Part shown: one piece after another, positions 1-10,875 of the stretch | Layout: each line of letters opens with the position of its first letter | How positions within the stretch are numbered: position 1 is the stretch's first letter | NCBI GenBank assembly: GCA_021401465.1 | Contig: JADDMT010000001.1 | Coordinates: forward strand, 62,001 to 126,000 | Length of the DNA: 64,000 nucleotides | Origin: Teratosphaeria epicoccoides | Lineage: Eukaryota; Ascomycota; Dothideomycetes; Mycosphaerellales; Teratosphaeriaceae | Direction of reading: 5' to 3' | Program-made: the position numbers and the translations under genes | The notes under the pieces: model-generated | Seen by the model: only the letters and a program-made list of their open reading frames with translations | Database searches by the model: none | Told to the model about the DNA's origin: nothing

Positions 1-39
1 TATCTGTCCTGTTGCATCTTGTGACATAGGAGATATGGA

Positions 40-2862
40 CTACTCATCCCCAATATCCCAAACACTCCTCCCAAAAAACGCCCCAATCTGCCTCGCACTC
101 TCCCTCCCAATCAACCTACTCAACTCCTCAAACTCCGCATTCGCCACCGCTTGCACATCCCTATACTCCAACACCAACCTCTGCAGTGCCTTAGGCGTAA
201 CCCCAGGAACCGCCCTCAACATCTCCTGCGGGACCTGAGTGAACGTCCTACCCTCTGGATCATCACCCTCCGCCAAACCAATCTGCACCGCCTTGATCGG
301 GTCCGGCTCTTCCTGCTGCTTCTTGAGTTCTTCAAAGATCTCGGCTGTTTGGTAGGGAGAGGAAGACCATATGATGCGCAGGCGCGGGAAGGCGAGGGTG
401 AGGAGAACGAGTTTGCTTTGTAGGTCGTTGCCGACGATGCTGCTGCTTCCTAAGGAGCTGGAGAGGTCGGCGAAGGGCTCGAGTGTGAAGGCCTTTTGGG
501 CGTCGAATTCGATGAGGAGCATGGGCGATTTGTAATGCTGCAGCATAGTTTCGGCCTGGTTGTAGAGGCGACCGTCGGCGAACGAGGAAACGAGGTCTTT
601 GATGGATTTGCGCTCGATGCAAATTTGCGGAGTGAGCACGTAGTCGCCGACTGTGAGCATGCAGGGGATGATCATCAGGTTGCGGCCATGCAGGAGGGAA
701 GGCAAGCTGGAGCGGAACTCGCGAACGTCGACAACGACGCGGGGCGGTTCGGCGGTAGCGGCGAGACGGCCGCCGCCTGCTATTCTTGTGTTGACTGTGC
801 GGAGGAAGGATTCTTGCGGGTCCAGGTTGGCGTTGTCGTGCGTGAAGGTCAGAGCCATGTTCGCTCGCTCTCGGATGAGCTTGGTGAAGGCATCTTTCTC
901 GCGCCGCACAGCAGATAGATATCTCTGCTCTTCCACACTACCGCCGTAGTATAAGAAATACACCCGCACCTGCCTGCTGTGGCTGCTGCGATACACCTCT
1001 ATCCGCCTAATGAACGCCGCATCCGGCTCATACATTACAACATACCTGGGCTTGATTTCCTCGAGTAGGTGGTCGTCCATGTCGCCGTCATAAGGGTGTA
1101 CGACCACCAAATCTTTCATATCGTACAATTCGTAATAATCTTCCATATCATCCAGTGGATCGGCGCCTACGTCGAGTTTGACGCCTTCTTCCATGTCGTT
1201 AGGTGCAAGCTCGTGCATCAGAGCTTGAATGTGTGCGTCTTTGTCGCCTGCAACACTGACGCTGCCGCTCGCAGTGCGCTGCACCGTGGCTATATTACCG
1301 CCACCACGTACGCGTCTTCGCTTGTTCGGCGGTGCCCGACCTCTGTTTGGCTGCCCGCTCGGCTGTGAAGCGGTGCCGTTGATCGCTTTCTGGTTCTCCG
1401 CAAAAAGATTACTGCTGACTCTCGCAAAATCGCGCTTCCATTGCAAATAGTTGCGCAGCTTTCGTCGCATCATGAAATTCGCACTCGGCTTCCTTTCGTT
1501 GGGTAGTCCATCCTCATTTTCGGGGTTGCTATTGCCATTAGCTGTGTCACCATCATCGGTGTGCATGGTTTGCAGGAACTCGCGAAGCTGCCTGCATGTG
1601 CCCTGATCACCGCACATGACAAGAATGCTGCCACTGCTCTCGTCCATCGGCCGCGGATTGAGATACATGTCGCTCTCGATCTCCTCCAAGATCTCAGCCA
1701 GTAGACTCCATTTCGGCAGCTCCTCCAGCACTGGGTTCAGTCCTTCCCCATCTGCTGCAGCTCTACCCTCTGAGATCTTCCCAGTATACACACGCCGCTT
1801 CGCAGTATCAAACAGCGTATGCGCAGCGTCCAGGAACAGCCACGGGCTCTGACTCTGCCTCGTTGAGCCTGGCGGCGGAGACGAGGCAGCTAGGACGGTA
1901 TCGAGGTACTTGTTGAAGCTCACAGCATCGAACGTAAGCAGACTATGGAGTATCGTTCTTAGCAGTGACAGGTCGCGTACGATTTGCTTCGTCCTGAAAC
2001 TCGTCCTGTGCCATACCGGGTCCAGCTGCCGCCGTATTATTGTATCAAAAGACCGATGCAACGCACTGTCAAGCGTCCACTCATCCACCTCCACGCCTGG
2101 ATTCGCCTTGCGCAACTCCTGGATACTGACTTCCACGCACTCGAGCACCGCATTTTGGATCTCGCGCATCGCATCCGTCATGGGCACTTCCAACTCAATG
2201 ACCTCCGCCTTCCTCTTGCCCTCCAAGCTTTTGGCAACCGTGACGTGAAACCGCGGATACAGAATTGGCTTCCTGAGAAAGAGATTCCGCATAACGGACG
2301 TCAAAGGTTGATACCCTCGCGTGAACGGCTCTGGCTGATCGGAAAAGGCCTTGAGAAAGCCATTCTTATTCTTCTGCCTGTAAATCCGCACAATAAAAGC
2401 CTCCAGACTCGTCGCACCCAGACTCTCAGCATGCATCACCACCATTCCCGTCACCGTCGCCGGATCCAGCAGCCCAGACAGGAAGTCCACGATGAGGATC
2501 CGACTCGTGATCGAGAAGATACCGCCGCCCGCATACATCTTCTCTCGTGTACCCACGCTCATCATGTCTGTGTTCACGAGTTGTAGACCTCGACATTTCG
2601 GGCTTGCACTGATCGCCGCATGCTCTGCCAACGCCTCGCCGAACCAATTGTTCTCCCGATCATCTGCTCCTACTAGCAGTATGAGATTGTTTCCCGCGGC
2701 GTCATAGGAGTGCAACAGGTTGGTAGTCAGTCGCAGTAGGCCAAGGCCTCGCGCGAGGATGAGAAGCGCATCTTCTGCGCGCAGAGTATGGAATGTTTCT
2801 TGCTGAAAGTCAAGTGGTAATGACAATCGAACAGGATGTTCTGCTGCATCTACCGCAGACAT
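40..2862 (-). CDS. rad1: XPF/Rad1-type structure-specific DNA repair endonuclease, catalytic subunit
   Basis: Single-exon gene of 940 codons starting at an ATG at 2862. The product is the catalytic subunit of the XPF-ERCC1 (Rad1-Rad10) nuclease, which cuts 5' of bulky lesions in nucleotide excision repair and trims flaps in recombination and crosslink repair. The N-terminal ~600 residues match the degenerate SF2 helicase-like part of XPF. The ERCC4 nuclease domain begins near residue 710 (VVVDVREF) and holds the active-site signature GDYVLTPQICIERKS followed by KDL, so the V/IERKxxxD metal-binding motif is intact. A tandem helix-hairpin-helix region (VPGVTPKALQRLV, then LIGRESARQI) closes the protein and would bind the ERCC1 partner. 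A low-complexity insert (residues ~420-560) interrupts the helicase-like part, as is common in fungi. Length fits the family (about 900-1000 residues). The gene names rad1, mus-38 and uvsF are used for orthologues in different fungi. Confidence 0.95.
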   Translation of the reverse strand: MSAVDAAEHPVRLSLPLDFQQETFHTLRAEDALLILARGLGLLRLTTNLLHSYDAAGNNLILLVGADDRENNWFGEALAEHAAISASPKCRGLQLVNTDMMSVGTREKMYAGGGIFSITSRILIVDFLSGLLDPATVTGMVVMHAESLGATSLEAFIVRIYRQKNKNGFLKAFSDQPEPFTRGYQPLTSVMRNLFLRKPILYPRFHVTVAKSLEGKRKAEVIELEVPMTDAMREIQNAVLECVEVSIQELRKANPGVEVDEWTLDSALHRSFDTIIRRQLDPVWHRTSFRTKQIVRDLSLLRTILHSLLTFDAVSFNKYLDTVLAASSPPPGSTRQSQSPWLFLDAAHTLFDTAKRRVYTGKISEGRAAADGEGLNPVLEELPKWSLLAEILEEIESDMYLNPRPMDESSGSILVMCGDQGTCRQLREFLQTMHTDDGDTANGNSNPENEDGLPNERKPSANFMMRRKLRNYLQWKRDFARVSSNLFAENQKAINGTASQPSGQPNRGRAPPNKRRRVRGGGNIATVQRTASGSVSVAGDKDAHIQALMHELAPNDMEEGVKLDVGADPLDDMEDYYELYDMKDLVVVHPYDGDMDDHLLEEIKPRYVVMYEPDAAFIRRIEVYRSSHSRQVRVYFLYYGGSVEEQRYLSAVRREKDAFTKLIRERANMALTFTHDNANLDPQESFLRTVNTRIAGGGRLAATAEPPRVVVDVREFRSSLPSLLHGRNLMIIPCMLTVGDYVLTPQICIERKSIKDLVSSFADGRLYNQAETMLQHYKSPMLLIEFDAQKAFTLEPFADLSSSLGSSSIVGNDLQSKLVLLTLAFPRLRIIWSSSPYQTAEIFEELKKQQEEPDPIKAVQIGLAEGDDPEGRTFTQVPQEMLRAVPGVTPKALQRLVLEYRDVQAVANAEFEELSRLIGRESARQIGAFFGRSVWDIGDE

Positions 2863-3025
2863 TGATAACGAGAGAGGTGTCGGGAGGTAGAGGTCAAGAA
2901 TCTAAGAGAGCGTCGCGACCACTCAAGATTCGCGAAGCCGAGGCGGGATTGACACGCGTTGTCACATGTTCACGGCGAGGGTCAAAGAGGGTAATCGTGA
3001 CCTCTCGAATCAAATGTGTACATGG

Positions 3026-4802
3026 CTATACAACTTCATCGTCCTCAGCGAGACCTTCTCGAGCTTCAAAACGCAAAAAGGCATCGTCCTCCTCGCCTGT
3101 GATCTTTTGCCAGGCTTGCTTGATATGGTCGATAACCTCGTCTTGAAACACCACATCTGTCGATAGCGGTGGCAGCAAAACAATGTTGCTGTCTGGTGCT
3201 CGGTCTGACGATTCGGCTCGCTGAGAATTCGTAACTCGCTGTATATACTGCAGCCGCCAGAGTACCTGAGGAGCAGCTTCTTCACCTACACTGCGCAGCA
3301 AGGACCCGACGGCGGTTTCGAGGACACCGAAGGCCTTTGATGCTGCTGTCGATGCATACAAGACACCTGCGATAGTTTGTGAGCTGATGCACTTGCAGTC
3401 ATATCTGGCAGTTCGATATCAAGAGCGCAGCAGAGGTGATGTATCAGGTTGTCAGAGGTTTGATATCGTCAATGTGATTCAGACAATGTAGATAAGTATT
3501 CGGTTTGGTTATTCATCATGTCACAAGTGTTGCGAAGAGAAAGGGAGAAGGCAAGGGTGGAAACTCACATTGTCCAGATGGGCACTCGCCAGCCTCACTG
3601 GTGTGCACCAAGATATACACTGGAGGTTCGCCGTTGTCAGGCTCGACAACTACAACAGCGCCTTCCGGCTTGACGCCGCCCTCAGAAGTCGGCGGGAAGA
3701 GCGATGACAGTGCCGACGACACAATGCTTATGCTTTTCGTGGTCACGGACATGGCGGAGGTCAGATCAGACGTCGCGTCACGCACTGCGGCTGGCACATC
3801 CTCAGCAGCGCCCACAAGCCATTTGGTCGTGATTTTCTCGCCTCCTAAAAGCTCCAATGACAGCTGATCCTTGAAGGTCTGTGTGGCGGTCTTGACGCCT
3901 TTGCCAAGCACGTATACACCACCGCCAACGGCACAGCCTCTGCATGCCACCTGCCCTATCTCAGCCAGGCCGCCCCACTTCGGCAACACGGCACCGAAGC
4001 CAGCACCAAGCATACCGATGCTGCGAAGGTGCTGAGCAATCCTCGGTATAACGTCTTGCATGCTCATCCAATCTGTCGCGGTAGAGGGCAAAGCAAGAGC
4101 CAGCAGGGGGCCATGAAAAGCAGCTGGCAAGCCAAAAGTGTGTTCCAGCTCTTGTGCAAAGTTCCGGTCTCTCTTCTGCGGCCAGTCTTCCTGTTCTTCA
4201 TATGTCGCGATGTAGCGGAGGAATTGCATAAGAGACCGCTTGGCTCGAGGGTTGAGCGAGCTATCCCTGAATATGTCCTCTCTGCCGCTAGGTACTCTGG
4301 TAATGCTTGCCTGAGGAACCGAGTCGCTGGCCTTCAACACGAACCAAGACCCGACTGCCAGAAACTCCAGCTGGTTGGTGGTCTGCGACGCAACAAGTGC
4401 GCTTATCAGTTCCGATCGGGCATAGATCAACTGCGGTGCCAAAGCCAGGCAATACGCGCGTGAAGACCCAAGCTTCTTCTCGGAGCTCTCACTCTGCGCG
4501 GCTGCTGTAATTGACGCATAACAGAAACTGGCGAATGGATGCTCTGCTTCTCCAGCGTACTTTGCAGCCCATTGCTCAGCTTGGCTCAAGGACAAGGCGG
4601 CTTCGTTGCCGCCGTAATGATCGTTCCGGTCGAAATGCAGGATTCTATTGCCGGAACGTGACAGTGCACTTCACATGGGCTTTTGTCAGTCAGCCCACGT
4701 CAGTTTTCGTTTGAGGGAGGATGCGTACAGGGATAGTAAGGACTGTGGCAGTCCTGTGCCCGATATGACTATGTCCCACTCAGTATTGTCGATGGTGTCC
4801 AT
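3026..4802 (-). CDS. mrs6: Rab escort protein (Rab geranylgeranyltransferase component A)
   Basis: Three exons: 4802-4729, 4668-3569 and 3366-3026, joined by introns of 60 bp (4728-4669) and 202 bp (3568-3367). Together they give 504 codons in one frame. The product belongs to the GDI/REP family and presents newly made Rab GTPases to geranylgeranyltransferase II for prenylation. The first exon carries the FAD-like dinucleotide fold start DIVISGTGLPQSLL. The second begins ALSRSGNRILHFDRNDHYGG, matching the family's conserved block, and later has RSIGMLGAGFGAVLPKWGG and a glycine-rich segment (VGGGVYVLG), equivalent to the GDI sequence-conserved region. Intron 1 has a GCTGAC branch site. Length favours REP (about 500-600 residues) over plain GDI (about 450). 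It lies just upstream of, and in the same direction as, the XPF gene, but the 164-bp gap suggests separate transcription. Confidence 0.9.
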
Positions 4803-5912
4803 AGTTGCTGCGAGGAACGTAGCATCGTGTCAGGTCGGGCAAACGGAATGGATGCCAATCCGACGTAAATGTAGCTCTTCGTTACAGTGAACATTTGAAG
4901 CCACGGGAGACTTTGTCTAGCTCCGCTTACATAAGCCTCGATTTTCCTGATTCTCCATCTTCTCACCTCTATCTCATTGCCTCTGACATCGCGTTGACCC
5001 GGGCGAGGCGAATAGTATACATATACATGCAGCTGCCGACCGGCTCTGGCCCTTCACTGCGGACAGATATGACGCGCGACAGAACGAAACAGACGTCCTG
5101 TATCTCTCGCGTGGACCATTGGACTGAAACTGCGGGTCGATTGTGACGAGACATGCCATTGACGATGTTTTCTCAGAGGCCGATCATCAACCAACCCATT
5201 TACTTACTCCGATCAGTTCCTTCAAGACCACAGACAACCACTGCGATCCCTCATTGCGAACAAGCTGGCCCATTTGCATGCTTGCCTGACCAGGTAGACT
5301 GATATGCCTGATTTTCAAATTGCGCTGCAGCTTCTGCATACGGCGAGAACTTCTTCTACTGCAGCTGCTCACTGCCATACTCGCGAAGATCGACAACAGG
5401 GTATTCTCCGGAAGACCAGGCTAGCTCGAATGAGAATCAAGTGGGAGCGAGCTACAGGTGCATAGATGGCCCTTTTGCAGTGGAGTGACGTTTCTACCCA
5501 AGCACACTTCGAGCGTTAGTACAGCTCACACTGTTGATGCTCGCTCGTGATGTAGTGACCTAAATTAGGTGCTAGTGACTGGATGGGGCGTGCTTTCTTT
5601 GCGTGAATCTATGTAGGTGCGCCTCGTGGCCGTCAGTAGAAGCTGATGAGTCAGGCGAACTTGTGATGTTGCGACGTGCGTGGACTACATATTAAACCGA
5701 ATCAAGGTCCTTGAGACACGACATTCGCCAAGTTAAAGCGGCGGGCCTACTTTAACCGAAAATTTGCCGCTTTGACATCACAGAGAAGCGCATCTCGCTG
5801 AGACCAACATTTGCACCGACACCACCAACTCGACCGTCCACACCACACACACGGTCTCACTCGCATACGTCGCATCGGGCTTCTGGACGACCATCACACA
5901 CACTTACTCATC
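4803..5912. other. Intergenic region, divergent promoters of the REP and Ubc4 genes
   Basis: No ORF here looks like a real protein on either strand. It must hold the 5' regions of the Rab escort protein gene (leftward) and the E2 gene (rightward). Close to the E2 start, around 5733-5777, lie the short arms GTTAAAG/CTTTAAC and AAAGCGGC/GCCGCTTT. The last 100 bp before the E2 ATG are C/A rich with CACACA runs, as in fungal 5' leaders. Confidence 0.6.
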
Positions 5913-6579
5913 ATGGCGTTGAAGCGTACGTACAGCGGTCGCAACAGCGATCACAACAGCCTTTGATCAAGAATCTCTGACCAACGGTGTGGCTACAGGT
6001 ATTAACAAGGGTACGATAAGGCAGACAGTGATATACACGGACACCCACTAACATCCAGACAGAGCTCACTGACCTCGGTCGCGACCCGCCGTCCTCGTGC
6101 AGCGCTGGCCCCATCGGCGACGATCTCGTGAGTGCCTGCCCGTTTCACCTGCCCCTCTATACCCCGCGGCCCAACTACCCACGTACAACAATGGAAACAC
6201 ACTGACAACGATGTCCATCGTCTAGTTCCACTGGCAGGCCACCATCATGGGTCCCGGCGACTCACCGTACTCCGGCGGCGTCTTCTTCCTCGCCATCCAC
6301 TTTCCCACAGACTACCCATTCAAGCCGCCAAAAGTCAACTTCACCACCCGCATCTACCACCCCAACATCAACAGCAACGGCAGCATCTGCCTCGACATTC
6401 TGCGTGACCAGTGGTCGCCCGCCCTTACTATCAGCAAGGTCCTGCTTTCCATCTGCTCCATGTTGACCGACCCAAACCCAGACGACCCGCTCGTGCCCGA
6501 GATTGCGCACGTTTACAAGACGGACAGGAGCAGGTATGAGGCGACTGCAAGGGAGTGGACGAGGAAGTACGCTATTTGA
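5913..6579 (+). CDS. ubc4: Ubiquitin-conjugating enzyme E2, Ubc4/Ubc5 class
   Basis: Four exons: 5913-5925, 5999-6010, 6063-6127 and 6226-6579, the second only 12 nt long. They encode 147 residues, the standard length of this highly conserved class. The enzyme accepts ubiquitin from E1 on its active-site cysteine and works with many E3 ligases in bulk and stress-related protein turnover. Visible landmarks are the start MALKRINKELTDLGRDPPSS, the HPNIN motif (residues 75-79), the catalytic Cys85 in NGSICLDIL, and the C-terminal YEATAREWTRKYAI. Every intron is GT-AG; the third is about 100 bp and the other two about 50-75 bp. Splitting the first 30 codons over three exons is typical of filamentous ascomycete ubc4 genes. 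The identification is very secure. Confidence 0.96.
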
Positions 6580-7619
6580 ACAAGGACTCAGATAGTGTGG
6601 ATGCAAGATGGAGAGAAGGCAAGCATTGGCTGCGGTCGGCTGTGGGTTGTTTCTTCGGGCATGATTTTTCGGGAGCATACTTGATCCGGCTATTCTGTGG
6701 ACATGCCATGATGCCAGATTCTGCGTTGAACAGCAATGTGACAGTCACGAGCGCTGCGTTCGCAGTGCATTATACATGGGCAGTGCGTTAAGGCGTCAAA
6801 TGCTATTGCGTGCTTCACTTTTGAGTTTTCTGAGATTGTCCATTCTCCCTCGCTACTCTTTGTCTTACAAGTCTAATTGATCTCATTCAGAAGGGCCTGA
6901 CCGGGCGAGCGGATTGTGCATGCTACTGGCGAATCCATAGAGCTTGTCACCAACGGGAACTATCCACCCAAGGCAAGGCCCGGGTGCCCGATATTTGTGA
7001 AGACTATTCAAGACACATGCAGTGCGGTCAACAAGCTGGACGTACACCTGCACTGGTCAAACGGGCGGAACAAGGCAACGCCGCAACGCTGCGCAAGCCA
7101 AGCTTAACATCCGCTTTGCCGCTGGAAGCCTAAGCTCGCCTCTGAGCATAACAGGCCGGGGGAGCAGCTGTGAACGACAGTCGATGTGTGCTAACTGACC
7201 GCTTTAAGCCTGACGCGATATGTGACCGTCCCGTCCCTCGCGCGACTGGCCGACCCCGTGGAACTGGTCATTCCAGCCGCGATGTCTATGACTGTACTTT
7301 AAGGATCAACCGCATTTTCCAGCAGTCAATCTTGTGGTAAGCAGGCATTCGTGTGGAGAAAGCAGTCATCGAGCAGTCTTATCGCGCAGGCGAGGTGGAA
7401 TGTGTGCACCACATGATCGGCTATGGCTTGGTGGGTGATACGAAGAGCCTTGTCGATTACCCACTCACTCACTCCCTCCCTTGTACCTAGTGGAAGTGGA
7501 GTGCTTTAGAAATACATACAGGGCTCGTGCAGCTCCCTCTCACGCCATGCTAGCGGGTGTTCTTCACCCATCTAACATTTTCGCGCACCCAACTGCAAAC
7601 ATTGTATTCAGCTCCTCCT
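6580..7619. other. Intergenic region between convergent Ubc4 and prohibitin genes
   Basis: About 1 kb in which the two flanking genes end. The ORFs present are short, overlap each other, and have no recognisable motif. I see no RNA gene or repeat. Confidence 0.6.
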
Positions 7620-8720
7620 CTACTTCGAGCCCTGATTGTTGCCTGTCTGACTTATGTTCAAACCCAGACCTTGCGTATCCAGGTATACCTTGTTATTGCT
7701 CTTCTCCAGAATAGCAGCCACATTCCTCGCGTTCTCAAACTCCCTCAGATCGACGTATGATCGGCTCTTCTTGATCGCGTCACCGATCAGCTCAGCAGAC
7801 CGCGCCTCACCCTGTGCCCTCACGACCGTCGCCTGCTTCTCCTGCCGCGCCTTGTCAACGATGAAGGCGGCTCGCTGGGCTTCTTGCTGTGCGACTTGCT
7901 TGGCTTCGACTGCGGCGGTGAATTCGGGGGAGAAGGAGAGTTGCTATCTATCAGTCAGCTCCGGAATTCTCTCGGATGGTCGTGGGAGAGCTCACCGTTA
8001 GTGAAACATCGTCGACCATAATGTTGAATCTCGCCGCCCTCCGCACCAGGTTGTCCCTCACGAGCCTCGATACGTTCTCTCTCTGCGTGATCAACTGACT
8101 GGCGTTGAACTGCGCAACCACGCTCTTCAGCACCTCGTTCACAATACTCGGCAGTACCCTCTCATCGTAATCCTGACCCAGCGTCCTGTAAATCTGCGGA
8201 AGCGCATCCACTCTCGGCCGCGACAGCACACGACATGTGATGTTCACCATTTGCAAGTCCTTCGTACCGGTCAAAGAGGCGATGGATCGTGGCTTGGCGC
8301 GGACGTCGTAGTCGATGGGGGTTTCGAACCACGGAACTCGAATGTGGGTACCTTCGCCATAGATGTCCTTGCCAATACCACCTATTCTCGTGTACTTGAT
8401 CGCACGGTGACCACCATCGACTGTGTTACATGATCAGCAACGTACTATCGACATGTCTTTTATATACGGCTCCATCATACCATTGAAAAGCGCGTTGTTG
8501 AATAGCCATGCGCCACCGGCCAGCAGCACGATACCCGCGACACCGCCGAGTGCTCCTTTAGGGGAAGGACCACCACCGCCTGCCCCTCCGAATCTGCCCG
8601 ATTACTTAGTATACAAGCCTTCCACAGGATCCCATCACGTCCAGCCTACCTTTTGCCCTGCTGCTGCAAGCGCTGTATGTTCTTCTGCAGATTTGCCCAT
8701 GCTTCCCGTGGATCGCTCAT
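7620..8720 (-). CDS. phb2: Prohibitin 2 (mitochondrial inner-membrane scaffold)
   Basis: Four exons: 8720-8650, 8593-8481, 8420-7996 and 7943-7620, with introns of 56, 60 and 52 bp, giving 310 codons. PHB2 forms ring complexes with PHB1 in the mitochondrial inner membrane, where they chaperone new membrane proteins and restrain the m-AAA protease. The N-terminus MSDPREAWANLQKN is the PHB2 type. It is followed by a glycine-rich stretch and one membrane anchor (residues ~38-55, GVAGIVLLAGGAWLF). The SPFH domain includes GGIGKDIYGEGTHIRVPWFE, and a long helical region follows with AAVEAKQVAQQEAQRAAF. Length and exon pattern fit fungal PHB2. PHB1 is the only close alternative, and the anchor sequence argues against it. 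Confidence 0.94.
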
Positions 8721-9014
8721 ATTGCCTGCTTTTCCTTCACGAGACTCGAGCCAGAACGGTAAGAAAGCTGAGAATGATCAGTTGGCGTTTCTATGACGAG
8801 ACAGCATGAATGTTTGCCTTCTTGAGATGGAAGCTCTCGCAACTTGCGGATCGGCCCTGGAAAATTGCCGAGCGCGCTTGCAGACTGAATATAAGTGGGC
8901 AATCATGAGGATGCATTCACATCTCCTTGCAGGTATCATTACATTACAATATCTACACTGTGCATGATCAAGCTCGTCAATCTTCTGATCATCATGCCAT
9001 TTTCCCGCTTGAGC

Positions 9015-10565
9015 TCAATACCCACCTTGCTCCCTCCCGTGGTCTCTACTGACGCCACCTGTATCATTCGCAGCACCCTGCGCCGCTTCTTTCTGCGCCT
9101 GCTTGTCGCCTCTGAGTTTGGCAAAATACTCCTTGATATCTTCCGCACTGACCATCTGTCCACTTTCCGCAAAGGGCTGCAAGAAAGCCTTCACCTTATC
9201 CTTGACATGGTTATATGCCATTACGCCCTCGATAGCTCGCACCCTGTCCATCGATGAGAGGGCAGCTTCGCCGCGTTCCAACAACGAACCGGAAACAATG
9301 CTACGATCTGCAACACTGCCATTTTCATGCGCATCTGATTCCGATAGAGGTGGTTCGTAAGGTTCTTCTTCCTCCAGCAGTTGCTTGTGCTTGGATAATA
9401 GAGGAAAGCACTCGGGACACTTGCACAGATGATCGCGGAAGTCCTCTTTCAGAAAGATCGTGACGCTGCCTGTCGATGCTTGCGGCAGATAAGTATGCCT
9501 AGGTGCCCCAGACACTGATGCATCAACTGTATTTCCATCGCCATTGGTTTCAGGCGCCGCGGTGGCGCTACCGGATTCATCTGCCTTGACTCTTTTACTG
9601 TCCAAGCCATTCTCGACCTCATCCTCCGCTTTCCGCTTGATGCTCTCAAATGCATGCTTCGTGGGCATGATTGATGCTGCTGGAGGGCTTCGAAGATTGG
9701 AGGTCGCTGGGGCTACATGAGCCTCCGCTGCGACAGCACGCAGGAATCCAGGAGTGTCTGCATATTGCTTGATCCAAGGATGCGCGTTCGCGCATTTATA
9801 GCAGATAAGGTGGTCGAAATCATCTTCCGCAGGGAAGCCTGTCGGAAGTGGGGCCTCGTCGTGCTCAACATGCGCTTGTCCTGTCATGCCATTCGTGCTG
9901 GCCTGATCTACCACATTTTCTGGCTCCTCTTTGACGGTGTTTAGCGTTCCATTTGTTGATGCCTCCACTTTTGTGTGCGCTTGCTCAGTCTGCATTTCAT
10001 GCTTCATCCTGGGCAGACCCATTAAGCACTCCGGATGCCACCAGTCTTCACCACAGCCACCGCTCTCAACATGTCCTATTCCCAGACACTGGAACATGGT
10101 CCCTTTCTCCTTCTCCGGGTCATATTCTTCGCCGCATCCACAGAACTTGCCTTCATAATTCTGATTGTACTCGTTGCCTATTCTCGCCTCCTCACCTCTC
10201 ACATCGCCTTTTCTGCCTGTGCTCCCATTGATTCGGAGAGTACACGGCGTGCCACTATTGCTCAATCGCGTCGTCCCACAGTCGCATACAAAGTCACGTT
10301 TCGTGAACAGCTCGACCAGATTATGCTCGCCATGGCAGCTTATGCTACACGAGTAGCATACTCCTGCTGGAGTGAACTGCTGATACTTTGATGCAGGTGG
10401 AGGCGTGCAAGTCAAACAGGCGAAGACCGACTGTCTGAGCGGTCCGAGTGGTTTTGTGCAAGTATCGAATTGGTACGGCAGAGCTTCTCGCGCGTCGGCC
10501 TCGAGAGCGAGTTGGGAGGCAATGTACTCTTGCGCCGTCTGTGATGTTTCCGATGATTGAGACAT
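9015..10565 (-). CDS. mlo2: UBR-box zinc-finger protein of the Mlo2/UBR7 family (putative E3 ubiquitin ligase)
   Basis: Uninterrupted frame open from 10730 to 9015. I prefer the ATG at 10565 (MSQSSETSQTAQEYIASQL): family members usually begin here, and the 55 codons before it are unlike anything I know and lie in the promoter shared with MCM2. From 10565 the product is 516 residues. The UBR-type zinc finger runs from CTKPLGPLRQSVFACLTC through CYSCSISCHGEHNLVELF and the FVCDCG knuckle. A PHD-like CGCG region follows, with GCGEDWWHPECL. The middle is low-complexity with a basic KRKAEDEVENGLDSKRVK patch. The C-terminus has the conserved block SSMDRVRAIEGVMAYNH...KVKAFLQPFAESG. Human UBR7 acts as a histone-directed ubiquitin ligase; in fungi the role is less clear. 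It is head to head with MCM2. Confidence 0.88.
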   Translation of the reverse strand: MSQSSETSQTAQEYIASQLALEADAREALPYQFDTCTKPLGPLRQSVFACLTCTPPPASKYQQFTPAGVCYSCSISCHGEHNLVELFTKRDFVCDCGTTRLSNSGTPCTLRINGSTGRKGDVRGEEARIGNEYNQNYEGKFCGCGEEYDPEKEKGTMFQCLGIGHVESGGCGEDWWHPECLMGLPRMKHEMQTEQAHTKVEASTNGTLNTVKEEPENVVDQASTNGMTGQAHVEHDEAPLPTGFPAEDDFDHLICYKCANAHPWIKQYADTPGFLRAVAAEAHVAPATSNLRSPPAASIMPTKHAFESIKRKAEDEVENGLDSKRVKADESGSATAAPETNGDGNTVDASVSGAPRHTYLPQASTGSVTIFLKEDFRDHLCKCPECFPLLSKHKQLLEEEEPYEPPLSESDAHENGSVADRSIVSGSLLERGEAALSSMDRVRAIEGVMAYNHVKDKVKAFLQPFAESGQMVSAEDIKEYFAKLRGDKQAQKEAAQGAANDTGGVSRDHGREQGGY

Positions 10566-10761
10566 GCTCGGCGAGCGCTTCAACCCGTTGGATTGCTGAA
10601 CTGCATCACATGAATTCGCCGTGTTCTGCTCGAGCAAGTGTTGTACACAAGCGTACGGAATGGCCCTCCTCAGAACGCGATCTTCCCAGAGCTCTCTGGC
10701 GCTAATCATGTCTGACGCTAATGCACTCACTATTGTAGCGCGATTCTCTTCGCGCGCGCTC

Positions 10762-10769
10762 GACGCGTC
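10762..10769. promoter_or_regulatory. MluI cell-cycle box (MCB) palindrome in the UBR7-MCM2 promoter
   Basis: GACGCGTC contains a perfect ACGCGT core about 107 bp upstream of the first MCM2 ATG. In yeasts, ACGCGT is the binding site of the MBF (Mbp1-Swi6) factor that drives replication genes, including MCM genes, at G1/S. A CG-rich run (CGCGCGCGC) lies directly to its left. Function here is inferred from the site and its neighbour. Confidence 0.5.
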
Positions 10770-10875
10770 TTATTTCCTTGAGCCCCTCGTCACTTTTCTC
10801 AATCACACAACCCCCCACACCAGCTCTTGCCCAGCGCGTCGTTCTCGACCACGCCGAAGCTTACGGGACTAGTTA

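Noticed and set aside
1984..2586. 200-codon plus-strand ORF
   Set aside because: Antisense shadow of the XPF gene, with composition explained by its codon use.
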